Shown: positions 44,840-57,152 of the stretch, piece after piece
Position numbering within the stretch: the first letter of the stretch is position 1
Layout: every line of letters begins with the position of its first letter
Source of the DNA: Euphorbia lathyris
Taxonomy: Eukaryota > Streptophyta > Magnoliopsida > Malpighiales > Euphorbiaceae
Assembly: GCF_963576675.1 (NCBI RefSeq)
Contig: NC_088917.1
Location: 78,540,610 to 78,604,609 of the forward strand
Direction of reading: 5' to 3'
DNA: 64,000 nt
Program-made: the position numbers and the translations under genes
Notes under the pieces: model-generated
Seen by the model: only the letters and a program-made list of their open reading frames with translations
What the model was told of the DNA's origin: nothing
The model's database searches: none

Positions 44840-46177
44840 GAATATTCGATGCACGTTATTGCCCATTTTCTTTTGTCTTCTATATTTTTTATTGGATAAA
44901 TAATTTATTAGTATATTTTTTTTACTTAACATAGTGTTAAGTCACACTATCTTGAAAAAAACACATTTTAAAATTCTTATTTTTTATCAATATTAATCCT
45001 TTCATTTTTTTGCCATTTTTTTTGAGGTTTTTAACCATTATATTTGGTTTAAAGAAACAAAAAAAAAAAACTAGCAGAATGACATGACCATCTTGTATCT
45101 ATAATGGATGTCCTGAAAACGAATATATGTTCGGTTAAAAATCTAATAAAAAACTAGATAGAAAGACCAAATGATTAATACTGCTAAAAGATAATGACTT
45201 TATAATGCGTTTTTCAAAATAGGAAACTAATTATGTGTTAGATAAAAACAGATGAACCAATAAATCATTTACCCTTTTATCTACGTTTATTGAAATACAA
45301 ACTCTATGTTTATTGAGACACTTTATTGCAGAAAAGATGCTTTAAGTAGTACTTTTTAAATATCTTTATGGTAAAGTAAAATAATATTTTTAATTTGAAT
45401 TTAATATTTTAGTTTAAATGTTATTTGTTTTTTTTTATAGTTTTATCTTATTTTTTATTAGAGACTCGTCAGACATATTTTAAGTGGATCTTCTAGTATT
45501 ATTTAAATTTGTGTGCATATTTTTATTACTTGGATAAATTTGAATTTTATTAATGGATATATTTTGATTAATAATATAAATAATATAATATATTATTTAT
45601 TAAAAAGTATTCTTTCTAGAAGTTATAAAAATAATATATGGTTGGAAAAATTTTACTTTAACAATTAGTAACACCATATTTAAAGATAAAATAAATAAAA
45701 AAAATAAAATTAGAGTATATAAAATTAAGTAGATGGTTAATCGACCAATGGAACATAACGATATACAAACCACAAATATCACCTTTTTATTTCTGCCAGA
45801 CATTTGAACCAACTAAAACCACAATTCCTATTTACCTTGATTTTCAAAGTTACATATTACATTTTATTTTTCATCTAAACAACACTACTACATGTGTTAA
45901 ATTACATTAATTATTTATGTTTTTTGGTTTTTCATGGTCATGATCGTGCATTTTATAATGCATTGAAATGGTGTGGAAATATAAATAACTTTTTTTTTTC
46001 TTTTGGTGTATTTATACTATATATAATTACGGAAGCAGAGAGAAATGAGAAGAAGTGTTTTAGAGGTCTTTTTGATGAGTTGTCAACGTAGTAAAAAATC
46101 AGATTAAAAATATTTAATTAATTAAAAATAAATATTTAATTAATTAAAAATAACAAATTTATATTTATAATATATTA
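44840..46177. other. AT-rich intergenic stretch, nothing recognised
   Basis: Homopolymers and ATTTAATTAATT-type repeats near 46110-46150. No gene, element ends or RNA gene seen. Confidence 0.4.
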
Positions 46178-46189
46178 AATAATTACTAG

Positions 46190-48658
46190 GGGAGGAAAGG
46201 GAAGAAAGGCATTGTGGCTCTTAAGCTGGATTTGGAGAAGGCCTATGATCGCATCAACTGGAACTTCCTGATGGAGAGTCTGGAGAGAGCTAGGATCCCG
46301 GACACTTGGAGAAATCTTATTAAGGTTTGTATTACTTCTCCTGTGTTTCAGGTTATGGTGAATGGGGATATGTCGGAGGAGTTCTCTCCGGGTCGGGGCA
46401 TCCGTCAGGGTGATCCTATGAGTCCCTTCCTTTTCGTTATTGCTATGGAGAGGCTGTCCCCACCTTATTCAAGATGCCATTGATATTGGGAGTTTCCACC
46501 CGGTGGCCATCAACAGTTTCTGTCCCCAGGTGACCCACTTATTCTTTGCGGACGATGTCCTTATCTTTCTTGAAGGTAATGAGGAGCAGTTGAGTGTCAT
46601 TATGGATATTCTGGATTGTTTTTGTTCGGCCTCTGGTCAGAGACTTAATATCCAGAAATCTAGGATGATGTGCTCTAAGAATATGAATCCGAGAATTTGT
46701 AAAAGATTAAGTGATTTGTCTGGTATTCCTCTTACTAATTCTCTTGGGAAGTATCTGGGGATTCCTCTCCATAGTGAGAGAGTGTCTAAAGTTTCTTTTA
46801 AAGATACTTTGGACAAAGCCAATACGAGGTGTGCCACGTGGAAAGCCAAGACTCTCTCCCTCGCTGGCCGTCTGACTTTAATTCAATCTGTGAATTCCGC
46901 TGCTCCCAACCACATCATCCAGGCTTGTCAGCTTCCGAATTCTGTGCTTAATGATCTTGATAAGATTAACCGAAGGTTCCTGTGGGGGGAAGCTGCGGAG
47001 GGAAGAAAGATCCACCTGGTGCCTTGGAGTGAGGTTTGTCAGCCCAAAGATTCAGGGGGTTTGGGCATTAGGAGAGCTAAGGATAATAATAAAGTTTTAT
47101 TAATGAAACTCCTTCGGCGTATGTGGCAATGCCCCTTCTCTCTCTGGGTTCGCCTTCGTTGTGGTAAGTATCGAAAAGATAAGATCTTTGGGGGCCCGAA
47201 AGAGAGAGTTATCAATTGTTCCTTCCTCTGGAAAGGGCTTAGCGCCGTTTTTGCTGAGTTTTGCTCGGGGGTTGGTCTGGATGTGGGTAATGGTAAGCCC
47301 ATAAGCTTCTGGTTTGATACCTGGATTGGGGATAAACCTTTAGTGGATGTGTGCACTTCCCCCCCGCCTAGTGATATCCAAAACTGGAGGTTAGCCGATG
47401 TGGTGGACTCTGAAGGGGACTGGGTTTGGCCTAAATTTGATTCTTTCTTTAGCCTTGAGACTCTCCTTAGAATTAGAGGAGTGAAGGTGAGTAATCAAGA
47501 GGAAGATATGGATAAGCATTGCTGGGCGCTGACTAACAATGGAGTCTATTCTTGCAAATCTGCCTTTGAAGCTTTTTCCCTTAACAGGACTGATAATCCC
47601 TCGGATATTTGGAAGACCATTTGGTCCCTTAAAATCCCCTACCGCATGAGGAGCTTCCTGTGGCTGGGCGTTAAAGACAGATTACTTACTAACTCAGATA
47701 GATACAGAAGGCATTTGGCGACCTTTGGAGCTTGCGGTAGATGTAGAGGCCATGTTGAATCGTTGTGCCACGCTCTTAGGGATTGCCCTAAGAGTGAAGA
47801 GGTTTGGAAGAAAATTCTCCCTCATCATACTTTCTCTTCCTTCATGTCCCATTCTGTGAACGACTGGTTCTCAGATGGTATTAGGGGAAAGTTATTGTCT
47901 TATATGGAGCATGGAGACATTTTCTTTGCCATTATCTGTCATCAAGTGTGGAAATGGAGGAACGAGGAGATTTTTGATAATAAAGTTGTGCTTTTGCCTA
48001 ACTTAGTTGAGTTCTTCTTGAAGAAACTCTCCTCTATTATTGATAGTTTCAAAGGTGAGTCCCTTGCCAGATCTTCCCCGAGTAGTGATGTCCACCTCGT
48101 GAGCTGGACCAGGCCAAGAGAGGGGGTTGTGAAGCTGAATACTGATGGTTCCTGCCTCAGTAATGGTAAGATTGCTGCCGGAGGTGTTCTTAGGGATGCG
48201 GGAGGCGCCTGGCTTTCTGGGTTTACCCAGAATTTGGGTTTGGGTTCTTCCTTCTCTGCGGAGCTCTGGGGCATTCTCTCTGGGATCCAGCTGGCGATTA
48301 GGCTGGGTGTTAAGAGGCTTTCTGTGGAGTCAGATAACTTGGAGGCCATCAATATGATTTTGGGTAGTCATGCCATGGGTCTTCATAGCCGCAACCTTAT
48401 TAAAGCTATTAAGAGGCTTAGCCCCTCATTTGATATCCTTGAGTTCAGCCACATTTTCCGAGAGCAGAACCGTGTTGCAGATCACTTGGCGGCGGTAGGC
48501 CATGAGGGGGTGTTAGGTGTTTCTACCCTTACCGTTCCCCCTATCGCTCTTTCTCCTTTTCTTTTAGAGGATAGGATTGGGGTTAGCTTTCCTAGGCTAA
48601 TCCCGGTGTAGTTCCTTGTTTTGCTTTGCTTTCCTTTCCTTTTCTACCAAAAAAAAAT
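46190..48658 (+). mobile_element. 5'-truncated young L1 LINE with 12-bp TSD
   Basis: AATAATTACTAG lies at 46178-46189 and 48659-48670. The right copy is preceded by an A-rich tail after a short 3' untranslated region. The copy begins in the middle of ORF2 reverse transcriptase, so it lacks ORF1, the endonuclease and its promoter and cannot move. Confidence 0.95.
46193..48611 (+). pseudogene. LINE ORF2, C-terminal part: reverse transcriptase, zinc-binding, RNase H
   Basis: Reads ALKLDLEKAYDRINWNFL and GIRQGDPMSPFLFVIAMERL, then a one-base insertion in a run of C at about 46457-46460 shifts the frame. The remainder is open for over 700 residues: LFFADDVLIFLEG (the catalytic FADD), GKYLGIPL, SLAGRLTLI, the zinc-binding SLKIPYRMRSFLWLG with C..C..H, and RNase H with KLNTDGSCLSNGKIAAGGVL ... 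AELWGILSGIQLA ... ESDN ... RVADHLA. This order is standard for plant L1 elements. Only one frame defect suggests recent insertion. Confidence 0.93.
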
Positions 48659-48670
48659 AATAATTACTAG

Positions 48671-49246
48671 CCTATTAATTAAAATAATAAAAGAAAGCAA
48701 GAGTTACGGGAAGATGAAAAAACACAAAGCAAAGGAAATCCAAAAGTCACAAACAAACTTCTATATAAAGCATGATAGATAGTATTCCACCATTATATTC
48801 ATTGGTCACGATAGATAGTATTATATTTCTGAAGGTAAATATTCGATTTTTATCATATGTCGTAGTTATTTTGTTCTCAATTATGTTGTTGTTTTATTTT
48901 TATTAAACAATTGTTGTTATAGTTTCATCTTTCAGATTCATTTCTGTTGTTACCCAGGTTCTATGTCTCTCGCTATCTTATCCATGTTTTCTTTTTTATT
49001 TGTCTTTTTTTCCAAACTGATAGCTTCAATTGAAGAAATCCGATAGAAATAGAAGATGCATGAACAACTAAAACCGGAAAACACAAAAGTGTCAAAAATT
49101 ACAAGAAATTCTTATGTTTCTCAAGGTAATTATTCGATTTTTTTCATATGTTGTAGTTATTTTTGTTCTCAATTGTATTGTTGTTTTCTTTTTATTAAAC
49201 AATAGTTGTTATAGTTTCATTTTTCAGAGATGAAATTCCATTTCTA
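48671..49246. repeat. Tandem repeat units left of the complete gypsy element
   Basis: The phrase AACAATTGTTGTTATAGTTT with TTTCAGA and CATTTCTGT occurs near 48905 and again near 49200. Further copies are at 54.88-55.4 kb. These are units of an older ~300-bp array. Confidence 0.7.
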
Positions 49247-49771
49247 TGATGCGGACATCCTAACTGGGATCAGTGATCATGCGCGTCCTGGCGGATCCTT
49301 AGATAGCGGATCCTCAGACATCACATCCAAGGAGGTGGTACCTAGGAGGGCGGATCCCAAGAACATATGAGTGGGGCGGATCGAGGAGTACACAAGGAGG
49401 CGTATCAACATCTACCCTGGGCGGATCTCTAGGTTTACTTCCTCCCGAAGTATTTCACCAACAACCCTAACAATCCGTACCTGTACCATTGTACTGATTG
49501 TCGGGGCGTATCACCCATTTTACCCTTTTAGGGATAACCTTATTAAAACCCTAGTAGGGGTAGTCCGTGTCTTTATTATCATTAGGGGGATGTATTTAAA
49601 CCCTCATTTTTGTAAGGATGAACTAACTTTTTACCAATCAAATATCATTTCTCTTTGAGAACCTAAGGCTTATACCTTGTTATTGGGATTCACTCCTTCT
49701 AGTTTAGCTAGAGAAGACCTCTTTGTTGGTTTACGATTAAAACCTCCACTTATCGCTTTCAATCTGTATTA
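49247..49771 (+). repeat. 5' LTR of the complete gypsy element
   Basis: Starts TGATGCGGACATCCTAACTG and ends TGTATTA (mutated from TGTATCA in the other LTR). Contains several GGCGGATC words (49291, 49351, 49376, 49419). Confidence 0.93.
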
Positions 49772-49773
49772 GT

Positions 49774-49785
49774 TGGTATCAGAGC
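49774..49785 (+). promoter_or_regulatory. Primer-binding site (initiator Met tRNA)
   Basis: TGGTATCAGAGC two bases after the 5' LTR, identical to the site in the non-autonomous element. Confidence 0.95.
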
Positions 49786-49818
49786 CGATCGTTTCCTGAC
49801 CCGAAACTTCTTTTGGCA

Positions 49819-52800
49819 ATGGTTCAACCCCGACAACCGTAAGATTCCATAGAAACCAGTGATCGGAGGTATGAGGAGCTGAGAGAGCACCTCGCGGACC
49901 AAATCCAAGCCAGCCATGAGCGGCAGAAGCAAACCAACCAACGGTTCTAGGAGTTAACCACTTCCCTGGAAAGCCTTAGACTGGAGGTTCGTGCCTTGGT
50001 CAGACCAGCCGCCGGAGAGTCAGACCAGAGGAAGGAAGGAGTCCTTGAGCAACGACCCCAAAGGCAACCCACACCACCCAGATTGCCATTGGTAAGAAGA
50101 CCCAACTTTGTCCTTGTGCATAACGCTGATAGTGATAGTGATGACTTTGAGGGTATCGGGAATGATGATACCGTTAGGACTATGAGGGATGTTGGGCCTG
50201 TTGACAACCGACGTGTGGAGGTTGCTAGAGTATACCCAGATCTAGGAAACTTTGATAGAGATGATGCCTTTAAGCTAAAAATAGACTTACCGCCTTTTGG
50301 AGGCGAACTGGATATAGAGGGATTCTTAGACTAGTTATCGGAAGTGGAACGTTTCTTTGAGTATGCTGGGATCCCTAATGAGCGGAAAGTGAGGCTGGTG
50401 GCGTATCGCTTGAAGGGTGGCGCATCAGTTTGGTGGGATCAGATGAGGGAAGAGAGAAGAAGAGGGGGCAGAGATCCGATTCGATCTTGGCTACGGATGA
50501 AGGCGATGTTGAGGGAGCGGTTCTTACCGCCGGATTACGTGCAGTATATTTACAGCTCCTACAGGGACCCGAAGTGTCCATGAGTATACCTCCGAGTTCT
50601 TGAGGCTTTCGGCAAGGACCAACTTGTCAAAAACTGAAAGCCAAAAGACCTCTAGGTATCTAGAAGGGTTGAGACACAACATTCAGGATCGTATTGGCAC
50701 ACAGATGGTGGTTCGGGTATAAGATGCCAGGAATTTGGCCCTCAAGGCTGAGTCTCAACTAACCGGGAGATCCAGGAGATCCGCCACTACTGAGTATACG
50801 CCTGGAGGAAGAGATAACGTGAAGTCTTATGACAAAGGCAAGCAGGTGGCGAGTGCCAGTGGGGCCAAGGTCAACAGTGTGGGAAGAGGATCTGTCGGAG
50901 ATACGAGGCCGTACAAGGAAACACCTATACCACCTAAGAGCAACAATCCGTATGCGAGGCCAGCGCCTTTTAAATGTTTTCGGTGCAATGAGCCAGGCCA
51001 TAGATCCAACGAGTGTCTTAGGAGGAAGAGCGCCAACATGGTAGAGAGGTATGAAGATGACTATGACGAAGGGGATGAAGTGTTTTGTGAACCCTTGGGA
51101 GAAGATGATGATGAGACGGATGAAGAGAGATATGCCATTCATGTGGTACGACGTTTGTTAGTCTCCAGCCGGATAGAGGGAGATCAGAGGCACCGACTAT
51201 TCAGGACCCGTTGTCTTGTGAATGGTGGGCGATACAATGTGATAATAGATAGTGGGAGCCAAGAGAACATTGTAAGTAGCAGCGCCGTTCGGAAATTCGG
51301 GTTGTTGGCGGAAGCGCATCCCGACCCCTATAGGGTGGGGTGGATCAAGAACGTGGGTGAACTTAGAGTGAACCAGAGATGCAGGGTACCTATTGTGATT
51401 GGTGATTATAGTGATGAAGTCTGTTGTGATGTGGTCGATATGGATGCCTGCCACCTATTGTTGGGTCGACCCTTGCAGTTTGATAATGACGCCATCCACG
51501 CAGGAAGAGAGAACACTTACAGATTTGTGAAGAATGGGGTGAAGTTCGTACTTACGCCAATGATGAAAGAGCCAAAGGCCGACGAGAAGTCTACCTTGGT
51601 AGTCTGTCCTACACACAAATCATTTGTCAGCGAATGTGAAGAGAGCCAGATGGTGTATGTGGTAATGGTTAAGGCGAATCACGAATCCGCCCAAAGGAAC
51701 GAAAGGGAGATGTCGAATGAAGTGACCCGCCTACTTGGCGAATATCAAGATTTGTTCCCTGAAGAGCTGCCAAGTGGGTTACCACCTTTGAGGGACATCC
51801 AACATCATATCGATCTTGTACTCGGGGCTAGCTTACCAAGCCTCCCCCATTATCGAATGAGTCCAAAGGAAAATGACATCATGAGGCAGAAGGTGGAAGA
51901 GCTCATTGAGATGGGATACGTTAGGGAAAGTATGAGTCCATGCGCCGTCCCAGCCCTACTTACGCCCGAGAAGGATGGATCTTGGCGGATGTGTGTGGAC
52001 AGCAGGGCTATTAACAAGATCACTATCAAGTATAAATTCCCTATTCCAAGGTTGGATGATATGCTAGACCAAGTTGGCGGATCCTGAGTTTTCTCCAAGA
52101 TTGATCTCAGGAGTGGTTATCATCAGATACGAATTCGATCTGGGGATGAGTGGAAGACGGCTTTCAAGACCAGGGATGGATTTATGAGTGGTTAGTAATG
52201 CCATTCGGGATGACTAATGCCCCCAGTATATTTATGAGGCTGATGAATCAGGTGCTTCGCCCGGTGATTGGAAAGTTTGTAGTTGTGTATTTTGATGACA
52301 TCCTGATTCAAAGCGAGACCCTGGTGGAACATGTGGAGCACTTGCGGACAGTATTTGACCTGTTAAGGAAACACCAGCTATACGCCAACACTAAGAAGTG
52401 TGATTTTGTCATGGAGAGCCTGGTTTTCCTTGGGTTCGTGGTCAGTGGCGATGGAGTCCAAGTTGATGGGGAAAAGGTAGGAGCTATCCGAGAATGGCCT
52501 ACTCCGAGGAACGTGGGGGACATCAGGAGTTTTCATGGGCTAGCAACATTTTATCGACGATTCATCAAGAATTTCAGTTCCATAGTGGCCCCATTGACAG
52601 AATGTTTGAAGAAAGGAAAGGGATTCGAGTGGGCGGATGCCCAAGAGAAGAGCTTCGCCCTGATCAAGGAGAAGTTGAGTACAGCGCCCGTGCTGGCGTA
52701 TCCCAATTTTGATAAACTGTTCGAAGTTGAGTGTGATGCTAGTGGAGTTGGGATTGGTGGAGTCTTGATGCAAGAAAAGAGGCCCATTGCATATTTCAGT

Positions 52801-54351
52801 GAGAAGCTCTATGAGGCACGAAAAAAGTGGGCCACGTATGATCAAGAGTTTTATGCTGTAGTGAGGGCGTTGAAAGTTTGGGAACATTACTTGGTGGGGA
52901 AAGAATTCATCCTCTACACTGACCACCAAGCTCTCAAGGACCTGGGAAGTCAGAAGCAACTTCGGAGCTCCATGCATGCCCGGTGGTCCGCCTTCATAGA
53001 TAAGTTCCCCTATAAGCTTATCCATAAGGCTGGAAAACAGAACAAGGTGGCGGACGCCTTGAGTCGAAGGGTGTCACTAATAAAAACAGTCAACCTAGAG
53101 ACCGATTGTTTTGAACACATCAGAGGAGAATACTTGGCGGATCCTGACTTTGGCATTATCTGGGAGAAGTGTCGACACCAGCATGGGGATGGGGCGTATC
53201 ATCTGATGGATGAGTATCTCATGAGAGGCAACCAACTTTGCTTACCCTGCACTTCCATCCGCGAGAAGGTGATTCGTGATCTACATGGCAGATCCCTTGG
53301 AGGACATTTTGGGCGAGACAAAACATATGAAGCAGTGAGTTCCCGTTCTTTCTGGCCTAAGATGAGGAGAGATGTTGCCTACTTAGTAGAACGATGCTAT
53401 ATTTGCCAGACCGCCAAGGGACGCACTACAAATACTGGATTGCAGTTACTTTTGCCGGTGCCAAAGACCATATGGGAAGATCTGTCCATGGACTTCGTCC
53501 TAGGGTTACCCAGAACTCAGAGGGGCATGGATTCCATCTTTGTCGTGGTTGATCGATTTTCAAAGATGGCTCACTTCATACTATGTCGTAAGACTAATGA
53601 TTCCTCAGCGACTGCTAAGCTTTTCTTCAAAGAGATTGTTAGGCTACATGGCGTACCTAAGAGCATCGTCTCGGATCGTGATACGAAGTTCCTCAGTCAC
53701 TTCTAGCGGACATTGTGGGATCTGTTTGATACGTCTCTGAAGTTTAGTACCACCGCCCATCCTCAAACAGACGGACAGACAGAGGTGGACAACAGAACTT
53801 TGGGAAACTTACTGCGCAACAAATGCAAGGATAAGCCCAGGATGTGGGATGTGGTCTTGGCCCAAGCTGAATTCGCCTACAACGGCTTTGTACATTCAGG
53901 AACCGGGAGATCCCCATTTGAGGTAGTATACACCAAGACCACGAATCACGTCCTTGATATAGCCCATCTTCCTAAAGGAAACGTGACTGCCAATCATCTG
54001 GCCAAGGATTATATACAGATGCACCAGGAGGTGAGAGAAACTCTTGAGGAGAGAAATCAGAAATTAAAGGCTAAGGCGGATGAGCACCGCAGGGACCTAC
54101 AGTTTGAAATTGGGGATGAGGTTATGGTATATTTGGGCAAAGAGAGACTCGCCAATGCCACAAACAGCAAGCTTCGACCTAGGAAATACGGGCCGTATAA
54201 GGTCACCAAGAAGGTCAATGCCAATGCCTATCATATAGCATTGCCGAATTGGCTTGGTAAAATCTCACCAGCGTTCAACATCTGTGACCTTAGCCCGTGG
54301 AAGCCGGATGGCCCTTTGGACGAATCAGTGCCGAAATCTTTTAAAGAATGA
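49819..54351 (+). pseudogene. Gypsy gag-pol polyprotein with nonsense and frameshift changes
   Basis: Begins MVQPRQP at 49819. Gag includes FEYAGIPNERKVRLVAYRL and the zinc knuckle CFRCNEPGHRSNEC (~50973-51014). Protease: IIDSGSQ (~51241). Reverse transcriptase: [10 protein letters not shown] (~52285). RNase [11 protein letters not shown]. Integrase: HHCC finger ending CYICQ, then MDFVLGLP and [12 protein letters not shown], then [17 protein letters not shown]-like RKYGPYKV (~54180) lies near the end; no chromodomain seen. Defects: TAA ~49840, TAG ~49948, TAG 50332-50334, frameshift near 50575, TAA 50720-50722, TGA 52085-52087, one-base deletion near 52180 and TAG 53704-53706. Several fit TGG to TAG/TGA or CAA to TAA. 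It cannot make a full protein now. Confidence 0.92.
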
Positions 54352-54356
54352 GAGAA

Positions 54357-54882
54357 TGATACGGACATCCTAACTGGGATCAGTAATCATGCGCGTCCTG
54401 GCGGATCCTTAGATAGCGGATCCTCAGACATCACATCCAAGGAGGTGGTACCTAGGAGGGCGGATCCCAAGAACATATGAGTGGGGCGAATCGAGGAGTA
54501 CACAAGGAGGCGTATCAACATCTACCCTGGGCAGATCTCTAGGTTTACTTCCTCCCGAAGTATTTCACCAACAACCCTGACAATCCGTACCTGTACCATT
54601 GTACTGATTGTCGGGGCGTATCACCTATTTTACCCTTTTAGGGATAACCTTATTAAAACCCTAGTATGGGTAGTCCGTGTCTTTATTATCATTAGGGGGA
54701 TGTATTTAAACCCTCATTTTTGTAAGGATGAACTAACTTTTTATCAATCAAATATCATTTCTCTTTGAGAACCTAAAGTTTATACCTTGTTATTGGGATT
54801 CACTCCTTCTAGTTTAGCTAGAGAAGAACCTCTTTGTTGGTTTACGATTAAAACCTCCACTTATCGCTTTCAATCTGTATCA
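54357..54882 (+). repeat. 3' LTR of the complete gypsy element
   Basis: Starts TGATACGGACATCC and ends TGTATCA. The purine-rich AAAGAATGAGAGAA just before it overlaps the end of the polyprotein gene and is the likely polypurine tract. Confidence 0.93.
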
Positions 54883-55370
54883 TTCTGTCGTTACCCAGGT
54901 TCCATACCTCTCGCTACCTTATCCATGTTTTCTTTTTTATTTGTCTTTTTTTTCAAAATGACTAAAATAAAGATTTTGTAAATTTGTATTCTTTTTTAGT
55001 ATATGTTGCTAGGCGTTATCGTTTCGATTGCTAACTCTTAACTAAAATTTAGATTTTCGGCTTTATATGAACTCAATTTTTGGCTTTCTCAATTGTGCTG
55101 CTATTTTATTTTTATCAAACAATTGTTGTTATAGTTTCATCTTTCAGAGATGAAATTTCATTTCTGTCGTTATCCAGATTCCATACCACTCGCTACCTTA
55201 TCCATGTTTTCTTTTTTATTTATTTATTTTTCAAAATGGCTAAAATAAAGATTTTGTATATTTGCATTCGTTTTTAGTATATGTTCCTAGGTGTTATCAT
55301 TTTGATTGTTAACTCTAACTAAAATTTAGATTTTCGGCTTTTTATGAACTCAATTTTTAGTCTTAATTGA
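54883..55370. repeat. Tandem repeat units right of the complete gypsy element
   Basis: Two units share CATTTCTGTCGTTA-CCAG, TCCATGTTTTCTTTTTTATT, CTAAAATAAAGATTTTGTA and AAAATTTAGATTTTCGGCTT. They continue the array at 48.67-49.25 kb. Confidence 0.75.
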
Positions 55371-55603
55371 AGTTAGATTAATTTTTCTAATTTGGAACAT
55401 ATTGAAATCCACTCATTTTTTTAGTTTGAGTTTAGCTAATTGATATGGATTGTATTTTTTATTTTTATGCATTTTGGTACAAATAGATATAAAGTTTCAC
55501 ACGATAGTTGTTCATTGAAGTTTGAGACATATTAAATAAAATATTAAAGAGATATTGGAATATTATACTTACAATGAAGTTTATTTCAATATAAATTATG
55601 TTA

Positions 55604-55642
<39 letters not shown>

Positions 55643-57122
55643 CAAGAAGTTATTTTTTCCCAATTTTCTAGAAAAGGAGATTGTAAGCGTCTAATACGCT
55701 TGATAAGATGTTTATTCTTGAAGAATGTGGATTATGCTAGATACGAATTCAAAATCAAGGTAAATAAAAATAAATTTTGATGCTCAAAATCCTAAAAATG
55801 TACATTAATTATGGATATTGAGATAATTGCTTTTGCAACATTGGCTTATATAATTTTTAACTATTATATTATGGTTCATACAAAATTGTTAGTATTTCAA
55901 GAGTTTTTAACGGATGAAAATGAAATATGATCATAGGACAAATTATTGAAAAATATTAATTAAGAAAATATTATTATTTGAATTTCTTCAAATTCTCAAA
56001 TGTTGAGCATAATGATTCTAATTAATATAATTAATTTCACATATTAATTATAAAACGTTTTTTTTTTCTACTGAGTGGTTACAATTGCGATTTAATTCTA
56101 TTTAACTAAAATTAATTTATAGACTTAATACTTCATTAAGGAAAAATAAAATATTTAATTAATGGGTAAAAAATATTTTCACTCTCCTCTTTATACGCTT
56201 ATGTCTCGATATTTTCTCTTATTTTCAAAAAAAAAAACCCCCCGAGAGGAAGATGGTTCTCTCCTAATCAATTTGTTTGTTTTTCTTACTTACAAAATTC
56301 AAGAATATATAATTATTAGAAAATATTAATGAAGTCAAATAAGTGATATCTGTGAGTATATTACAAGATGAAAATAGGGGAAATCATCATCTTAAACTGA
56401 TTCAATTAGATATATTGGGTTATTGTAGCAGAATGAATAATTGAATTCGAATACTTGGTGATCATAAAATTCCATCAACCAAAATAATTATAATCAATGA
56501 ATTTGTGACTAATTCTTACGAATTTTCTTTTTTTATATGTAACATATTGAATTGATAAAGTTTCTTCATGTGCAACATTAGAAAGGTATTGATTGTAATA
56601 GTTTATAGAATAATATATTGATGTTGCTTCCATTTTAACATAGATTGTAATTCTTTTGTATCGTAGATATAATATTTAATTTTAATTGTAGTTTAATTCA
56701 ATTTTTGTTTAACCTATATTGTAATTCTTTTGTATCGTAAATATAATATTTAATTTTAATTATAGTTTAATTCAATTTTTGGTTTTTTATTATATTCTAA
56801 TATATTTCTTAATTAATCTACTATTTTATTATTATTGTTTCACAGAATATTTGGAATATGAAAATGTATTAAAATTCCTAAAAAGTACAAATCATTGAAT
56901 TTTGTAAAAATAAATAAATCATTCATCTTTAGTTAAAATTCTATAAAAAAGTAGTCAATTATTTTTAAAATTAATTTAATTTCAATTATCATTAAAAAAT
57001 ATATATTAATTTCAAATATACATAATATAAATTTTTTTCATAGCATGATATAAAATTATTTAAAAGTAAATATATCAATTTATTTATTTATTTATTTATC
57101 TAAATTATATAAAAGTTTCATA
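55371..57122. other. AT-rich stretch, probable Helitron body
   Basis: Contains an (ATT)n microsatellite (~55597-55641) and a doubled phrase TTGTAATTCTTTTGTATCGT (56647, 56716). No gene seen. The 3' end signature at 57123-57152 suggests some of this belongs to a non-autonomous Helitron, but I could not find its 5' TC end. Confidence 0.4.
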
Positions 57123-57151
57123 CCCCGTGCATCGCACGGGTTTTCGACTAG
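57123..57151 (+). mobile_element. Helitron 3' terminus
   Basis: A hairpin CCCGTGC-ATC-GCACGGG (57124-57140) is followed by seven bases, CTAG (57148-57151) and a T. That is the Helitron 3' end (hairpin, CTRR, insertion between A and T). The GC-rich hairpin stands out in very AT-rich sequence. Confidence 0.75.
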
Positions 57152-57152
57152 T

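Larger units (their letters stand above)
49247..54882 (+). mobile_element. Ty3/gypsy LTR retrotransposon with complete but mutated polyprotein, 5.6 kb
   Basis: LTRs 49247-49771 and 54357-54882 differ at about a dozen positions by eye. Primer site at 49774-49785. TSD is TTCTA/TTCTG (49242-49246, 54883-54887), one base different; the sister repeat copies have TTCTG, so the left one mutated. All domains from gag to integrase are present. Confidence 0.93.

Noticed and set aside
47942..48352. Antisense open frame over the LINE
   Set aside because: Shadow of the RNase H coding strand; no independent signal.
52540..53025. 161-residue antisense open frame in the gypsy element
   Set aside because: Shadow of reverse transcriptase/RNase H coding sequence.
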